In this document: one piece after another, positions 10,114 through 18,419 of the stretch
How the letters are laid out: each line of letters starts with the position of its first letter
How positions within the stretch are numbered: the first letter of the stretch is position 1
Source of the DNA: Pseudoflavonifractor sp. AF19-9AC
Lineage (GTDB): Bacteria; Bacillota; Clostridia; Oscillospirales; Oscillospiraceae
Reading direction: 5' to 3'
DNA length: 64,000 nt
Assembly (NCBI RefSeq): GCF_003478995.1
Contig: NZ_QUGI01000004.1
Coordinates: 268,293 to 332,292, forward strand
The notes under the pieces: model-generated
What the model saw: only the letters and a program-made list of their open reading frames with translations
Database searches by the model: none
What the model was told of the DNA's origin: nothing
Program-made: the position numbers and the translations under genes

Positions 10114-10596
10114 TTAACCCGCGTTGGGCCCGTCCACGGGCTCGTCCAGTACCCAGGGAAGGTACATGGTGCATATGAGGTCAAAGTTGGGCGTTGGAAG
10201 ATTTTCGGCCTCGCTGCACGGGTCACCCTCATGGCCCAGAGCGATATCCCCCCAGGGAAACTTCACTGCAGGACCCCAGTTCGGGCCGCAGTCCTCCCCG
10301 GCTGGCTTGTCCAGAATTTCTCCCGGCAGGCGCCAGCAAAGCTCATAGAGAAGCCCCTTCTCCCGCCAGCTCTCATCGTGGTAGAGCTCACACACATAAG
10401 TGGCTTTCTCCGGCGGAATGGACAGGCTGTCCAGAATAGACAGCAGTTTCTCAGGCAGCTTCCGCTCCCGGGCCAGGGCCAGGAAATTCCGGCAGTGGCC
10501 GCAGGTGCAGCCCCACTCATCCGCCTGGGCATACCAGCTCCGGACGGTTTGCTCATCCACCTCGGCCTCGTATCCGAACCAGGAAAAACGGGTCAT
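10114..10596 (-). CDS. Conserved hypothetical protein with CxCxxC motif
   Basis: A 160-residue soluble protein. It begins with an aromatic-rich segment (RFSWFGYEAEV), then WGCTCGHCRNF at residues 28-38, a short Cys cluster that could bind metal. A Trp/Pro-rich C-terminal half with PWGDIALGHEGDPC follows. Its start ATG overlaps the phoH stop (ATGA), which points to translational coupling, with AAGGAG upstream. Function is not known; it may be a small-molecule or metal-responsive accessory protein. Confidence 0.75.
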   Translation of the reverse strand: MTRFSWFGYEAEVDEQTVRSWYAQADEWGCTCGHCRNFLALARERKLPEKLLSILDSLSIPPEKATYVCELYHDESWREKGLLYELCWRLPGEILDKPAGEDCGPNWGPAVKFPWGDIALGHEGDPCSEAENLPTPNFDLICTMYLPWVLDEPVDGPNAG

Positions 10597-11576
10597 TTCC
10601 GGTTCTCCTTCTTCTGATTGCGCCGCTCCTCATCCGCCTCATAGGCCTTGATGATCTTCTGGACCAGAGCGTGGCGGACCACGTCGGCCTCATTGAGACG
10701 AATGATGGCGATGTCCTCCACACCCTTCAGAACCCGCATAGCCTCCCTCAGGCCGGACACCTTGTCGGCGGGCAGGTCAATCTGGGTGATGTCGCCGGTG
10801 ATAACAATTTTGGATCCGAAGCCAAGGCGGGTGAGGAACATCTTCATCTGCTCCCGGGAAGTATTCTGGGCCTCGTCCAGGATGATAAAGGAGTCGTCCA
10901 GCGTTCGGCCGCGCATATAGGCCAGAGGGGCCACCTCAATGTTGCCCCGCTCCAGATATTTATTATAGGTCTCCGCCCCCAGCATGTCAAAGAGGGCGTC
11001 GTACAGGGGCCGCAGGTAGGGGTCCACCTTGGACTGGAGGTCGCCGGGCAGGAAGCCCAGCCGCTCCCCTGCCTCCACTGCGGGCCGGGTGAGGATGATG
11101 CGGTTCACTTCCTTGGCCCGGAAAGCGGCCACTGCCGCCGCCACCGCCAGATAGGTCTTTCCGGTGCCCGCCGGGCCGATGCCCAGGGTGACCACGTTGT
11201 CCCGGATGGCCTCCACATACCGCTTCTGGCCGATGGTCTTGGCCTTGATGGGCTTGCCCTTGGCAGTGACGCACAGCACATCCCCCGCCAGCTGGTGGAT
11301 TTCGCCTTCCTTGCCGTCCCGCACCAACTGGATGATATAACGCACGTTCTGCTCGTTAATAACCTCGCCCTTGGAGGACAGGGTCATCAGGCTCTCAATG
11401 GCCCGGACGGCGTACATTACCTGCTCCGGGTCCTCCCCTGCCACCTTGAGCATGGAGTCACGGCTGACTACCGTGACTCCCATTTCATGCTCAATAAGGC
11501 GGATATTCTCGTCGAAGGAGCCAAACACATTGATGGTCTCCTCCAACCGCTCCAAACTGATGGTCTGTTCTGTCAT
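10593..11576 (-). CDS. phoH: PhoH-family ATPase
   Basis: A 327-residue PhoH-like protein (PhoL/YbeZ group), a cytoplasmic P-loop ATPase linked in other bacteria to RNA metabolism and ribosome maturation together with YbeY. Walker A GPAGTGKT is at residues 134-141 and Walker B FIILDEAQN around 208-216. A KH-like N-terminal region of about 100 residues precedes it. In many Firmicutes yqfC-yqfD-phoH-ybeY are consecutive; here yqfC, yqfD and phoH are in that order but ybeY does not follow: the Cys protein does. Confidence 0.93.
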   Translation of the reverse strand: MTEQTISLERLEETINVFGSFDENIRLIEHEMGVTVVSRDSMLKVAGEDPEQVMYAVRAIESLMTLSSKGEVINEQNVRYIIQLVRDGKEGEIHQLAGDVLCVTAKGKPIKAKTIGQKRYVEAIRDNVVTLGIGPAGTGKTYLAVAAAVAAFRAKEVNRIILTRPAVEAGERLGFLPGDLQSKVDPYLRPLYDALFDMLGAETYNKYLERGNIEVAPLAYMRGRTLDDSFIILDEAQNTSREQMKMFLTRLGFGSKIVITGDITQIDLPADKVSGLREAMRVLKGVEDIAIIRLNEADVVRHALVQKIIKAYEADEERRNQKKENRK

Positions 11577-11609
11577 TGGTATCTTGTCTCCTGCCTTTCG
11601 CGGGGCGGT

Positions 11610-12842
11610 TTACGTCCCGGAATCTCCTTGCTGAGGCATGGGGGTCTGGCTGGGCACCTCCCGGCCAATCTCCTCCAAGCATTCGCTTTCCAGCGTCACC
11701 TTAAAAAGTGTACCGTCCACCCAGGCGCGGGTGCTGGTTGCACGCACTTCCCCGTCTTCCCCGATCAGTCCCTCCAGCTGCCGGAGCAGCTGATCTTCCA
11801 GCAAACTTTGAGCCGCCTGGAGATCAATGGAGATCGACTTTACTTCGTACTCCCGAAACATCTCCTGCCGCAAACTGATGGGGAGGGCTTCGCCGGTGGG
11901 CAGCCGCCCTTGGCGCACTGTGATTATTTTATCATAGAAGGGCCAGGAAATGCTACTGTTTCCGAAAATTTCAACTTGATTTCCCAGAAGGTTTACAGAC
12001 CACACCGATTTTTCTTCCCCCGTGTAAGTCTTGACCTGGGCAGTGAGCGGAATGGCAGCGGTAAGGTTGCGCCAGGTCCGGGCCCAAACCCTGCCCCGGG
12101 CGTGAGTCTCATAGTAGCGGGTAGGAAGGTCACTGTACTGGGGAGGCTCCAAAGTGACCAAACCGGCAATGAGGGTTTCCCCTGCCGCCACGGTATCCCC
12201 TTCCTTGACCACCGCGTCCCCCTGCTCCGCTTCCACGTGGGTGACAATGCCATCTGCCTCTGCCACAATATCATAGTAGCCTGTCTCATCCACCCGCTCC
12301 GGCTCCGGCACCGCCTCCCGCACAAGGACCTCCAACCGGGTCCCATGGAGATTGATGCCCATCCAGGACAGGCCGTCCAACCCCAGCAGAGCCTCCTGGG
12401 CAATTTGCTGCCGGTCCAAAGCGGGACCGTACACCCCGGGGCGTACGCCCAGCTGCCGCAGTTGGCTGAGGATGACCGCCGTTGGCACCTGCTCATTTCC
12501 GGAGACCTCAATGACCAGGATGAACCGCGAGAAAAAGGCCACCGCACACAGAGTCAAAGCCAGTCCCACCAGAAAGGCGTACCGGGTGCGAAAGCGGGCC
12601 AGGAAATCGGGCAGGCCGTGGCTTTTCTCCACTTCCACGGTACAGCTCACCTTTTCCGCCAGCTCTTTCAGTTCCTTCAGCGCTCCCCGCCGGGTGGTCA
12701 GGCGGACGCTGTGCTCGTCCAGCCACTCCACCGCCCAGAAATCCAGCCGGTGCTGGGCGCACAGGTTAATGAGCCGCTCTGGAAAGGGCCCGGTCACCGT
12801 CAGGCACACCATTCCCAGGAGATAATTCATCAGCCGCTTCAT
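11610..12842 (-). CDS. yqfD: Sporulation protein YqfD
   Basis: A 410-residue membrane-anchored sporulation protein, made in the mother cell in Bacillus. One transmembrane helix at about residues 92-112 separates a cytoplasmic N-terminal region from a large extracytoplasmic part. That part contains a FtsQ/POTRA-like segment (VIEVSGNEQVP) and a biotinyl-like hairpin region with HVEAEQGDAVVKEGDTV. Length is typical of YqfD. It begins ten bases after the yqfC stop with AGGAGGGG before its ATG and is part of the yqfC-yqfD-phoH set, a good marker of endospore formation. Confidence 0.92.
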   Translation of the reverse strand: MKRLMNYLLGMVCLTVTGPFPERLINLCAQHRLDFWAVEWLDEHSVRLTTRRGALKELKELAEKVSCTVEVEKSHGLPDFLARFRTRYAFLVGLALTLCAVAFFSRFILVIEVSGNEQVPTAVILSQLRQLGVRPGVYGPALDRQQIAQEALLGLDGLSWMGINLHGTRLEVLVREAVPEPERVDETGYYDIVAEADGIVTHVEAEQGDAVVKEGDTVAAGETLIAGLVTLEPPQYSDLPTRYYETHARGRVWARTWRNLTAAIPLTAQVKTYTGEEKSVWSVNLLGNQVEIFGNSSISWPFYDKIITVRQGRLPTGEALPISLRQEMFREYEVKSISIDLQAAQSLLEDQLLRQLEGLIGEDGEVRATSTRAWVDGTLFKVTLESECLEEIGREVPSQTPMPQQGDSGT

Positions 12843-12852
12843 GTTGCCCCTC

Positions 12853-13134
12853 CTATGTCAGCTGGATGTGCTCAATCTTTCCGGTAATTAACAGCTCCAG
12901 CCCCGTCATGGCCCGCAGTTCAAGCCCCTGGCCGCTGATTTTCACCAGAAAGGACCCGGCACTGATGTGGATTTCCTCCGAGCCGTAGGCCAGGATTCCT
13001 TTGTGGTTTTCCATGCGCAGCTCCCCGTCCCCCGTCAGCTCCAGGCGGGGCACACCCGCCAGGGCATCGGCAGGCAGGTCAAACAGCTCCGCCGTCTTTT
13101 CCAGGAATCCGGCCCGGCGCGGCTTTTTGTCCAT
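12853..13134 (-). CDS. yqfC: Sporulation protein YqfC
   Basis: A 93-residue YabP/YqfC-family protein, a small beta-rich spore coat or cortex-associated protein. The family pattern is visible as LTGDGELRMENHKGILAYG followed by SAGSFLVKISGQGL. It precedes yqfD. The ribosome site GAGAGGTG lies inside the 3' arm of a 10-bp hairpin (13142-13175), so translation may depend on RNA structure. Confidence 0.9.
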   Translation of the reverse strand: MDKKPRRAGFLEKTAELFDLPADALAGVPRLELTGDGELRMENHKGILAYGSEEIHISAGSFLVKISGQGLELRAMTGLELLITGKIEHIQLT

Positions 13135-13140
13135 GAAAAA

Positions 13141-13175
13141 TCACCTCTCCCTCATTTGTATGTAAGGAAGAGGTG
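13141..13175 (-). terminator. Hairpin with T-run overlapping the yqfC ribosome site
   Basis: Minus strand CACCTCTTCC, a 14-base loop, then GGGAGAGGTG followed by ATTTTT. It starts 17 bases after the stop of the upstream membrane-protein gene. It could end that cluster's transcript, mask the yqfC Shine-Dalgarno, or both. The loop contains CATACAAAT, which resembles a sigma-E/K -10 element. Confidence 0.6.
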
Positions 13176-13191
13176 AAACTTGAATGTTGTT

Positions 13192-13749
13192 TTATGGATT
13201 CTCATCCAGCCGGTGTTCCTGACTGCTGTAGAGAAGCTCAGCACCGCGAAAGACGGGTCCATGGTAGGTGTAATAGTCGTACATGGGATCCAGAAAGGAG
13301 TTGTCCACTTCCAGCAGAGTCTGGCCTTTGTAGGTGATCATACGCTCTTGGCCGGCATAGGTGAAGCAGGCTGCCCAAGGGGCGAGAACCAGAAAATAAT
13401 AGAGGAATATCGCCGCTCCGGCCAGTACGGTGATTCGGACGGCAGCCCGGGCACCCAGAGAGCGCCTCTCCATGGGGCAGGTCACTACCCTCGCCGCTGC
13501 TCCAATCACCACGGCCACAAGGCATAGAATACCGGCGGCGGCCATCAGCCCGCCCGGCAGGTTGCGCCAGGCCAGGTCAAAGGGCTTCAGCAGCAAATTT
13601 CCTCCTGCCAGCAGTCCAACGGGCACAGCCGACACCAGTCCCAAGCAAAGCAATCGTTTGTCCCGGGGCGCAATGAGGGCTGCATCCATCCAGGCCAGCA
13701 GAATCACGCTACCAGCCGCACAGAGGGCGCATGTGACATCGACGCTCAC
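13192..13749 (-). CDS. Polytopic membrane protein, unknown
   Basis: A 185-residue protein with about four membrane helices in residues 5-140, then a soluble tail of roughly 50 residues rich in Tyr (PMYDYYTYHGPVF). GTG at 13749 is chosen: GGAGGAG lies before it and it overlaps the upstream lipoprotein stop as GTGA. I recognise no family. It is the last gene of the packed 13.2-16.1 kb cluster. Confidence 0.7.
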   Translation of the reverse strand: MSVDVTCALCAAGSVILLAWMDAALIAPRDKRLLCLGLVSAVPVGLLAGGNLLLKPFDLAWRNLPGGLMAAAGILCLVAVVIGAAARVVTCPMERRSLGARAAVRITVLAGAAIFLYYFLVLAPWAACFTYAGQERMITYKGQTLLEVDNSFLDPMYDYYTYHGPVFRGAELLYSSQEHRLDENP

Positions 13750-14156
13750 GTGTTCTCCTCCGACACAGTTACCGTTCCGTCCTCCCACAAGGTAAGGTAC
13801 AGCCGCGTTCCATCAAAATGGATCCGGGCCTGTCCCAGCTCCTGCTCATCCAGGTCCAGAAGGACTATGGTACAGTCCTCCTCCCCCTCGTCCAGCTTCA
13901 GGCCGTAGCTCTCTCCCCGCTCCAGCAGGGCCAAACCTCCGGCATCTGCCACCACCCGGCTGGCATTTTCCTCCTCCAGCGCGATAGAGGCAATGGGCGT
14001 TGGATTTTGGCTGACCACTACCAGATCCGCATCTCCATTCCAATCTCTGATCACCAGATAACGCACCACCGCACAGCCCGACAAGCATACCGCTATGCAG
14101 GACACTGTGAACAGCAGACACAGCGCTCTTCCCCAGCTTTTCACTTCAGCCTTCAT
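13746..14156 (-). CDS. Predicted lipoprotein
   Basis: A 136-residue exported lipoprotein. A hydrophobic signal segment ends in the lipobox LSGC near residue 28, so the mature protein should be anchored to the outer face of the membrane by its Cys. The remainder is acidic and beta-rich with a YLTLWEDGTVTV end. GGAGG precedes ATG. Neighbours on both sides are small membrane proteins, with one-base spacing upstream and GTGA overlap downstream. Function unknown. Confidence 0.75.
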   Translation of the reverse strand: MKAEVKSWGRALCLLFTVSCIAVCLSGCAVVRYLVIRDWNGDADLVVVSQNPTPIASIALEEENASRVVADAGGLALLERGESYGLKLDEGEEDCTIVLLDLDEQELGQARIHFDGTRLYLTLWEDGTVTVSEENT

Positions 14157-14157
14157 C

Positions 14158-14496
14158 TCAGTTTTCCTCCGTCAGCCTTGGTTTCTCGCCCTTTCCCAAG
14201 GTCATCGCCAGCACCATCAGGTTGAGCAGTACCGTGGACAAGAGCAGAAACCCGGATACCTTGGACACCGCTCCGGCAGTGTCCATCAAAGCCGACCAGT
14301 CCTCAATATCCACCAGATGCTGCTGATACCTCAGCTGCATCCAAAGTGCCAAACCACAGAGACTGAGACTAATCACAGCGGTCATTCCCTGTTTTCCCCG
14401 GTTTGGAACCCGACTCTTCCGCAGGCCCAGACAGGGTACAATCCACCCCGCCAGGCCGCACACCAGACTACCCAGATTCAGCCATCCGTATCCCAT
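14158..14496 (-). CDS. Small membrane protein, unknown
   Basis: A 112-residue protein with three predicted membrane helices (about residues 5-25, 38-55, 78-97), separated by a basic loop (LRKSRVPNRGKQG). GGGAGG precedes its ATG and overlaps the stop of the upstream gene, so it is translationally coupled. No family recognised. Confidence 0.7.
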   Translation of the reverse strand: MGYGWLNLGSLVCGLAGWIVPCLGLRKSRVPNRGKQGMTAVISLSLCGLALWMQLRYQQHLVDIEDWSALMDTAGAVSKVSGFLLLSTVLLNLMVLAMTLGKGEKPRLTEEN

Positions 14497-14499
14497 CGC

Positions 14500-15033
14500 T
14501 CAGTCCTCCCATTCGTAGATTTTTTCACCCTTTATCAGGAAATTTACATATCGATAGCCTGTCTCGCGAAAGATTCCCGTAACCTCCACCACGGCTTTCT
14601 GGTCTGTCCACTCGTTTCCCTCCACCACACGGTCCGACCATGTGCCAAAAAACACACTGGCTCCCACCGTGAGAACCGTTGCCAGCACGACACATAAGGA
14701 GCAGGCTGAAACGGCACCTCTCATCCAGGGGACAGCATCCTGCCGCGACTCCACCTCCCTGTTGACCCAATAAACCATCATCAGGAAGGTAGCTCCAACT
14801 GCCAACAACAAAACTCCCTGTACCCAGCGCCGCCAGCTCAGTCCCAGCTGTGTCAGGACCAGTCCCCCGCCAAAGCTCACCGCCAGCAAGAATGCCAGCA
14901 AGAGTAAGGAAATCATCAGCTTCCCTCTTCCCCGCCCCGGTCTCATCACCAGAAATACGCTTAACATGATGAGGGCTATGCCGGACGCACTCCCCAGCAG
15001 AATGATGCCGATCAAAACGAGAACAACCGGCAC
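14500..15033 (-). CDS. Membrane protein with C-terminal soluble domain
   Basis: A 177-residue protein with four membrane helices up to about residue 125, then a short exterior domain with a beta pattern (AVVEVTGIFRETGYRYVNF). GTG at 15033 is preferred because AAAGGAGG lies eight bases before it; earlier in-frame starts lack a ribosome site and would overlap the upstream gene. Part of the packed cluster; function unknown. Confidence 0.65.
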   Translation of the reverse strand: MPVVLVLIGIILLGSASGIALIMLSVFLVMRPGRGRGKLMISLLLLAFLLAVSFGGGLVLTQLGLSWRRWVQGVLLLAVGATFLMMVYWVNREVESRQDAVPWMRGAVSACSLCVVLATVLTVGASVFFGTWSDRVVEGNEWTDQKAVVEVTGIFRETGYRYVNFLIKGEKIYEWED

Positions 15034-15047
15034 AGAAACCACCTCCT

Positions 15048-15428
15048 TTAGTCCGCAATCAGCTTTGCTTCGGTCACATATCCATCCTCCAAATAGACAA
15101 ACGGATATTCGGGGAACATGGCCCATGGACGCCCACCGGCCTGGTAGACCAGCAGAGGCCGGACAGTACTCCCCTCTGTCGTCAGCCGCTCCTCCATCTG
15201 CTCCCCATCAGTGTCGCTGCCCAGAAGGGCTTCCACCTCCGCCCGGGACATACCCACCAAGCCGTTATACTGCTCCAGCAGGCTGTTCACCAGCTTGCCC
15301 CTCTGGTCTCCGTCCGTCTTTGCCCAGCGCTCTGGGGTAAAATGCCCGTCCCAGGTTTTCCAGAGAAAGAACCCCAGAACCAGGGCCAGAACCACAACTA
15401 TCTTTTTATGTCGTTTGAGAACAGACAT
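15048..15428 (-). CDS. Anchored protein with BamE/SmpA-like motif
   Basis: A 126-residue protein: a basic N-terminus, one membrane helix (IVVVLALVLGFFLW), then an exterior domain. The segment GLVGMSRAEVEALLGSD resembles the G-M-S/T-x-x-E-V-x-x-LLG turn of BamE/SmpA-fold domains, although this is a Gram-positive. ATG at 15428 has GGAGGAG upstream; the longer open frame to 15674 overlaps the previous gene and is out-of-frame shadow. Function unknown. Confidence 0.65.
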   Translation of the reverse strand: MSVLKRHKKIVVVLALVLGFFLWKTWDGHFTPERWAKTDGDQRGKLVNSLLEQYNGLVGMSRAEVEALLGSDTDGEQMEERLTTEGSTVRPLLVYQAGGRPWAMFPEYPFVYLEDGYVTEAKLIAD

Positions 15429-15441
15429 GGTTGCTCCTCCA

Positions 15442-15933
15442 TCAGCAGTCATTTTCCAGCACATAGAGCCGTCCCGAGTCTCGGTCCAGCAGGGCAAAGG
15501 TACAGTTTTGCAGCACGGAGTTAAACTCGCACTTCTCTCCGTACTGCTCCTCATAGCGGTCCCGGTAAAACCATCGGCCGTTCTCCGTATCCGGCAGAAG
15601 CGGAAGTACTCCGCATCGTTCCTCCCAGAGCTGACGGATGGGCTCCATGATAGTCTCATCCACCGGGAGAGCATTCCAGTTATCCTTCACCTGGTCCCAC
15701 AGGGCATCCTGCCCCGCCTTGTCTGGAACCGTCACCACGGCAAGCAGCGTTCCATCCCCATGAAAGCCGCCGTGACTGTCCAGACTGGCAATCTCCACCC
15801 CGTCGGGGAGAGAAATTCTCAGTTCTTTCTCCAGATATCGTTCCATATCGTTCCCGGCAGTAAAGTACCAGGCGGCCAGACATAAGGCTCCCGCCGCCAG
15901 GATCAACGCGCCCCATAGGCATATCTTTTTCAT
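15442..15933 (-). CDS. Secreted or anchored protein, unknown
   Basis: A 163-residue protein with an N-terminal signal anchor (KKICLWGALILAAGALCLAAW) and a soluble exterior domain with several Trp and paired Cys (RCGVL, EKCEF, QNCTF), which could form disulfides. ATG at 15933 overlaps the stop of the Xre regulator gene as ATGA. The regulator and this protein are therefore expressed together. No family recognised. Confidence 0.65.
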   Translation of the reverse strand: MKKICLWGALILAAGALCLAAWYFTAGNDMERYLEKELRISLPDGVEIASLDSHGGFHGDGTLLAVVTVPDKAGQDALWDQVKDNWNALPVDETIMEPIRQLWEERCGVLPLLPDTENGRWFYRDRYEEQYGEKCEFNSVLQNCTFALLDRDSGRLYVLENDC

Positions 15934-16148
15934 GACTCCTCCTCGTCCGGCACAAACTCCAAAATGTCTCCGGGCTGGCAATCCAGCGCCGCGCAGATGG
16001 CCTCCAGAGTGGAGAAGCGGATGGCCCTGGCCTTGTTGTTCTTCAAAATGGACAGATTTGCCATGGTGATATCCACCTTCTGCGCCAGCTCGCTGAGGGA
16101 CATTTTCCGCTTGGCCATCATCACATCCAGGTTTACCACAATCTTCAT
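15930..16148 (-). CDS. Xre-family HTH regulator (YozG-like)
   Basis: A 72-residue Cro/C1-type helix-turn-helix protein. The HTH is SLSELAQKVDITMANLSILKN-type at residues 17-38, and the C-terminus DCQPGDILEFVPDEE is typical of the small YozG-like regulators found beside DUF2975 membrane proteins. It lies 12 bases after the DUF2975 gene and overlaps the next gene (ATGA). It probably autoregulates this cluster. Confidence 0.9.
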   Translation of the reverse strand: MKIVVNLDVMMAKRKMSLSELAQKVDITMANLSILKNNKARAIRFSTLEAICAALDCQPGDILEFVPDEEES

Positions 16149-16160
16149 ATCCGCGCCCCC

Positions 16161-16745
16161 TTAAATGGTCAGGTCCTGGTCCTCCTGCAGCTCCGCCGCC
16201 TGGCGGAACAGGGCGGACATGACCAGAAACAGCAGGCCTGCCATAAAGAAGCCCGGGACAAAGAGCGCGGTGTAGGTAAACAGCGGGGCTAACGTTCCAT
16301 CATGCCAGAACCACCACAGAAGCCGCACCAGCGCCGCGCCGGAAATGATCCAGCAGCAGATGGCCGCCCGCTTCAGCGCCCGGGCGTTGGCCATTTGGAA
16401 GGGGCTGCCCTGGAGAATCGTGTCCAGCACCTTTTTGGCCTGCCACAGGATGAGCGCGCTGCAAGTGCCGCACAGCCAGTAGGCCAGTGTCACCACGCAC
16501 ACCAGACTATCCCGCCAGAAGCACGTCAGGACCTCGAGCAGATAGGCCCAGATGCTCTTCTGCACCCACAATCCCTCCAGACCTGCCATGGAACGAACAG
16601 CAGCCAACAGCCGCTCCGAGCCTCCAATCACCAGTTGAGTAACCAGTCCGGGCACCAGAGGCATCACCAACAGATTGCATACGAACGTGATAATCACCAG
16701 CCAACGTAAGATGCGGGCCAGATGCTGAACAGCAGTTTTTTCCAT
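16161..16745 (-). CDS. DUF2975-type membrane protein
   Basis: A 194-residue protein with four membrane helices and the layout of DUF2975: a helix near the N-terminus, a long exterior loop, a central pair of helices, and a conserved LDTILQGSPFQMANARALKR-like loop before the third helix. Such proteins are nearly always encoded beside a small Xre regulator, as here. ATG at 16745 has AAAGGGGGA upstream. Function unknown; the pairing suggests a sensory or stress role for the membrane partner. Confidence 0.82.
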   Translation of the reverse strand: MEKTAVQHLARILRWLVIITFVCNLLVMPLVPGLVTQLVIGGSERLLAAVRSMAGLEGLWVQKSIWAYLLEVLTCFWRDSLVCVVTLAYWLCGTCSALILWQAKKVLDTILQGSPFQMANARALKRAAICCWIISGAALVRLLWWFWHDGTLAPLFTYTALFVPGFFMAGLLFLVMSALFRQAAELQEDQDLTI

Positions 16746-16865
16746 GGAAGGTTCCCCCTTTCTGTGGCGCCATTCTAGCATCGCTATTTTTGTTTGTCAA
16801 TATATTTTTATCGTTTTTCGATAAACTTAAGAATTGAGAAAACCGCCCGGATTTCCAGGCGGCTG

Positions 16866-17453
16866 TCAAGTGATTTCCCTGTTCGTTTCAGGAATCAGAG
16901 CGGCTCCATACCGGCGCAAAGCCTTCCGCCGCTCCCTCCAATCGGGCATGAGGGCGTCCATGCTGGCATAGAAGCCGGGACCGTGGTCGTGGTGGAGGAA
17001 GTGGACCAGCTCATGGAGGGCCACATAGTCCCGCAGTTCCTCTGGGCACCGGGCCAGAGCGGTGTTCAGGGTAACATATCCCTGCCTCCAATGGCAGTTG
17101 CCCCACTGGCTGCGCATGGCCCGCAGCTTCAGTTCCGGCATAGCCACCCCCAGTCCCTCCACCAGAGGATAGACCCGTTCCAGGGCCTGCTGAAGCAGCA
17201 TCCGGCAGGTTCCCCGGTCGGGCAGAGGCGGCAGAGGAACTGCTTGGTCCCGCATGCGGGCCTGTCCTTCCAGAATCCAAGCACTTTTCTCCTGCACCAG
17301 GCGATCGGCCTCGGCCAAAGGGCAGCGCATGGGGATGGACAGCACCACTGTGCCGTCCCGACGGATACGGAGGTTTAAGTTTTTTACCCGCTTGCGCTCC
17401 AGCACATAGGAGACAGGCCCATGTGAAGTGTTGACCAGGCGCAGCTGCTCCAT
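16866..17453 (-). CDS. YgjP-type (DUF45) metallopeptidase
   Basis: A 195-residue protein of the YgjP/DUF45 metalloprotease family. It begins with VLERKRVKNLNLRIRRDG, has the family hallmark RSQWGNCHWRQGYVTLN, and then HELVHFLHHDHGPGFY giving the HExxH zinc site and the third His ligand. GGAGGAG precedes the ATG. It lies 12 bases after the phosphoesterase gene and is probably its operon partner. Cellular substrate is unknown. Confidence 0.88.
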   Translation of the reverse strand: MEQLRLVNTSHGPVSYVLERKRVKNLNLRIRRDGTVVLSIPMRCPLAEADRLVQEKSAWILEGQARMRDQAVPLPPLPDRGTCRMLLQQALERVYPLVEGLGVAMPELKLRAMRSQWGNCHWRQGYVTLNTALARCPEELRDYVALHELVHFLHHDHGPGFYASMDALMPDWRERRKALRRYGAALIPETNREIT

Positions 17454-17465
17454 GTACGCTCCTCC

Positions 17466-18296
17466 TTATCCTCGCTTTAACGTGACTGCCACGACCTCTG
17501 GGCGGTTCCAAACCCGCTGGGGAAACAGGCTGCCCCCGATGCCCCGGCTGACCACCATTTGGGTCTCCCCCAGTTGATAAATGCCCGCTGTGTACTTGGG
17601 CAGAAAGCCCTGTCCCGGGGCAAACAGCCCACCCACCAGAGGCAGGCGAATCTGTCCCCCGTGGGCATGGCCGCAGAAGGCCAGATCCACACCGGACGCG
17701 GCATAGTTCTCAATATATTGGGGCTCATGGGCCAGCAGGACGGTAACGGCGTCCTCCGGCCAGGAGGCGCTCAGCCGTTCCAAGGTGCCGTCCCCCAAAT
17801 TGTCGTCGCACAGGCCGGTCAGTACCATGGTGCCGCCGCCGGGCAAGGACAGCTCCTCCGTGCGGTTATCCAGCAGGACAACTCCCGCCGCCTCCAGCCC
17901 ATTTTCGATCTGTTCACGGGTCTCCCAGGGCAGAGATGTCTCATGGTTTCCCGTCACATAATAGGTGGGCGCCAGAGCGGCCGCTCCCCGGGCCAGCTCC
18001 AGGGCGGGCACCAGCTCCGGGCGTCTCCCATCCACCAGGTCCCCGGTCAGGAGAATCACATATGGCTTTGCCTGGGAAATGGTGTTCAGCAGGAGCTCCT
18101 GCCCCTCCCCCATGGGCTTGCTGTGCAGGTCGGACACCTGCACCAGGGTCATCCCATCCAGCTCCTCCGGCAGCCCGGACAGCTCTACGGTATAGCGGGT
18201 GAGCATCAGCCCGTCATTCTGCCAACGGCAGACGGGGACAGCCAGCAGGCACAACGCGGCCGCCCCGCCCAAAAGATATTTGCTTCTCCGTCTCAT
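17466..18296 (-). CDS. YkuE-type membrane metallophosphoesterase
   Basis: A 276-residue calcineurin-like phosphoesterase anchored by one N-terminal helix after the basic start MRRRSKYLLGG. Metal-site motifs are all present: SDLHSKP, TGDLVDGR, TGNHETS, LAHEPQ and GHAHGGQIRLP. The last, together with LFPQRVWNRPE near the C-terminus, is characteristic of the YkuE group thought to act on UDP-sugar or lipid pyrophosphates at the membrane. ATG at 18296 has GGAGG seven bases upstream; the frame stays open 40 codons further but without a ribosome site. Confidence 0.9.
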   Translation of the reverse strand: MRRRSKYLLGGAAALCLLAVPVCRWQNDGLMLTRYTVELSGLPEELDGMTLVQVSDLHSKPMGEGQELLLNTISQAKPYVILLTGDLVDGRRPELVPALELARGAAALAPTYYVTGNHETSLPWETREQIENGLEAAGVVLLDNRTEELSLPGGGTMVLTGLCDDNLGDGTLERLSASWPEDAVTVLLAHEPQYIENYAASGVDLAFCGHAHGGQIRLPLVGGLFAPGQGFLPKYTAGIYQLGETQMVVSRGIGGSLFPQRVWNRPEVVAVTLKRG

Positions 18297-18344
18297 AGGC
18301 CGTCCTCCGGATTCGTTTTGTTCCCCCGCATTGTACCAAAGTCC

Positions 18345-18377
18345 CGAAAAAAAGGCAAGGCGCGGTTCCCCGCGCCC
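18345..18377 (-). terminator. Terminator after the anti-sigma gene
   Basis: Minus strand GGCAGGGCGCGG, loop GGAA, CCGCGCCTTGCC then TTTTTTT. It lies between the sigma/anti-sigma operon and the phosphoesterase gene. Confidence 0.9.
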
Positions 18378-18419
18378 TGCCCTCCGTGCTATCGAAAGTT
18401 CTCCCGATGTTGCCATTCC

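Noticed and set aside
10671..12887. A 738-codon plus-strand open frame
   Set aside because: Spans the antisense of phoH and yqfD; crosses real gene boundaries and shows no domain.
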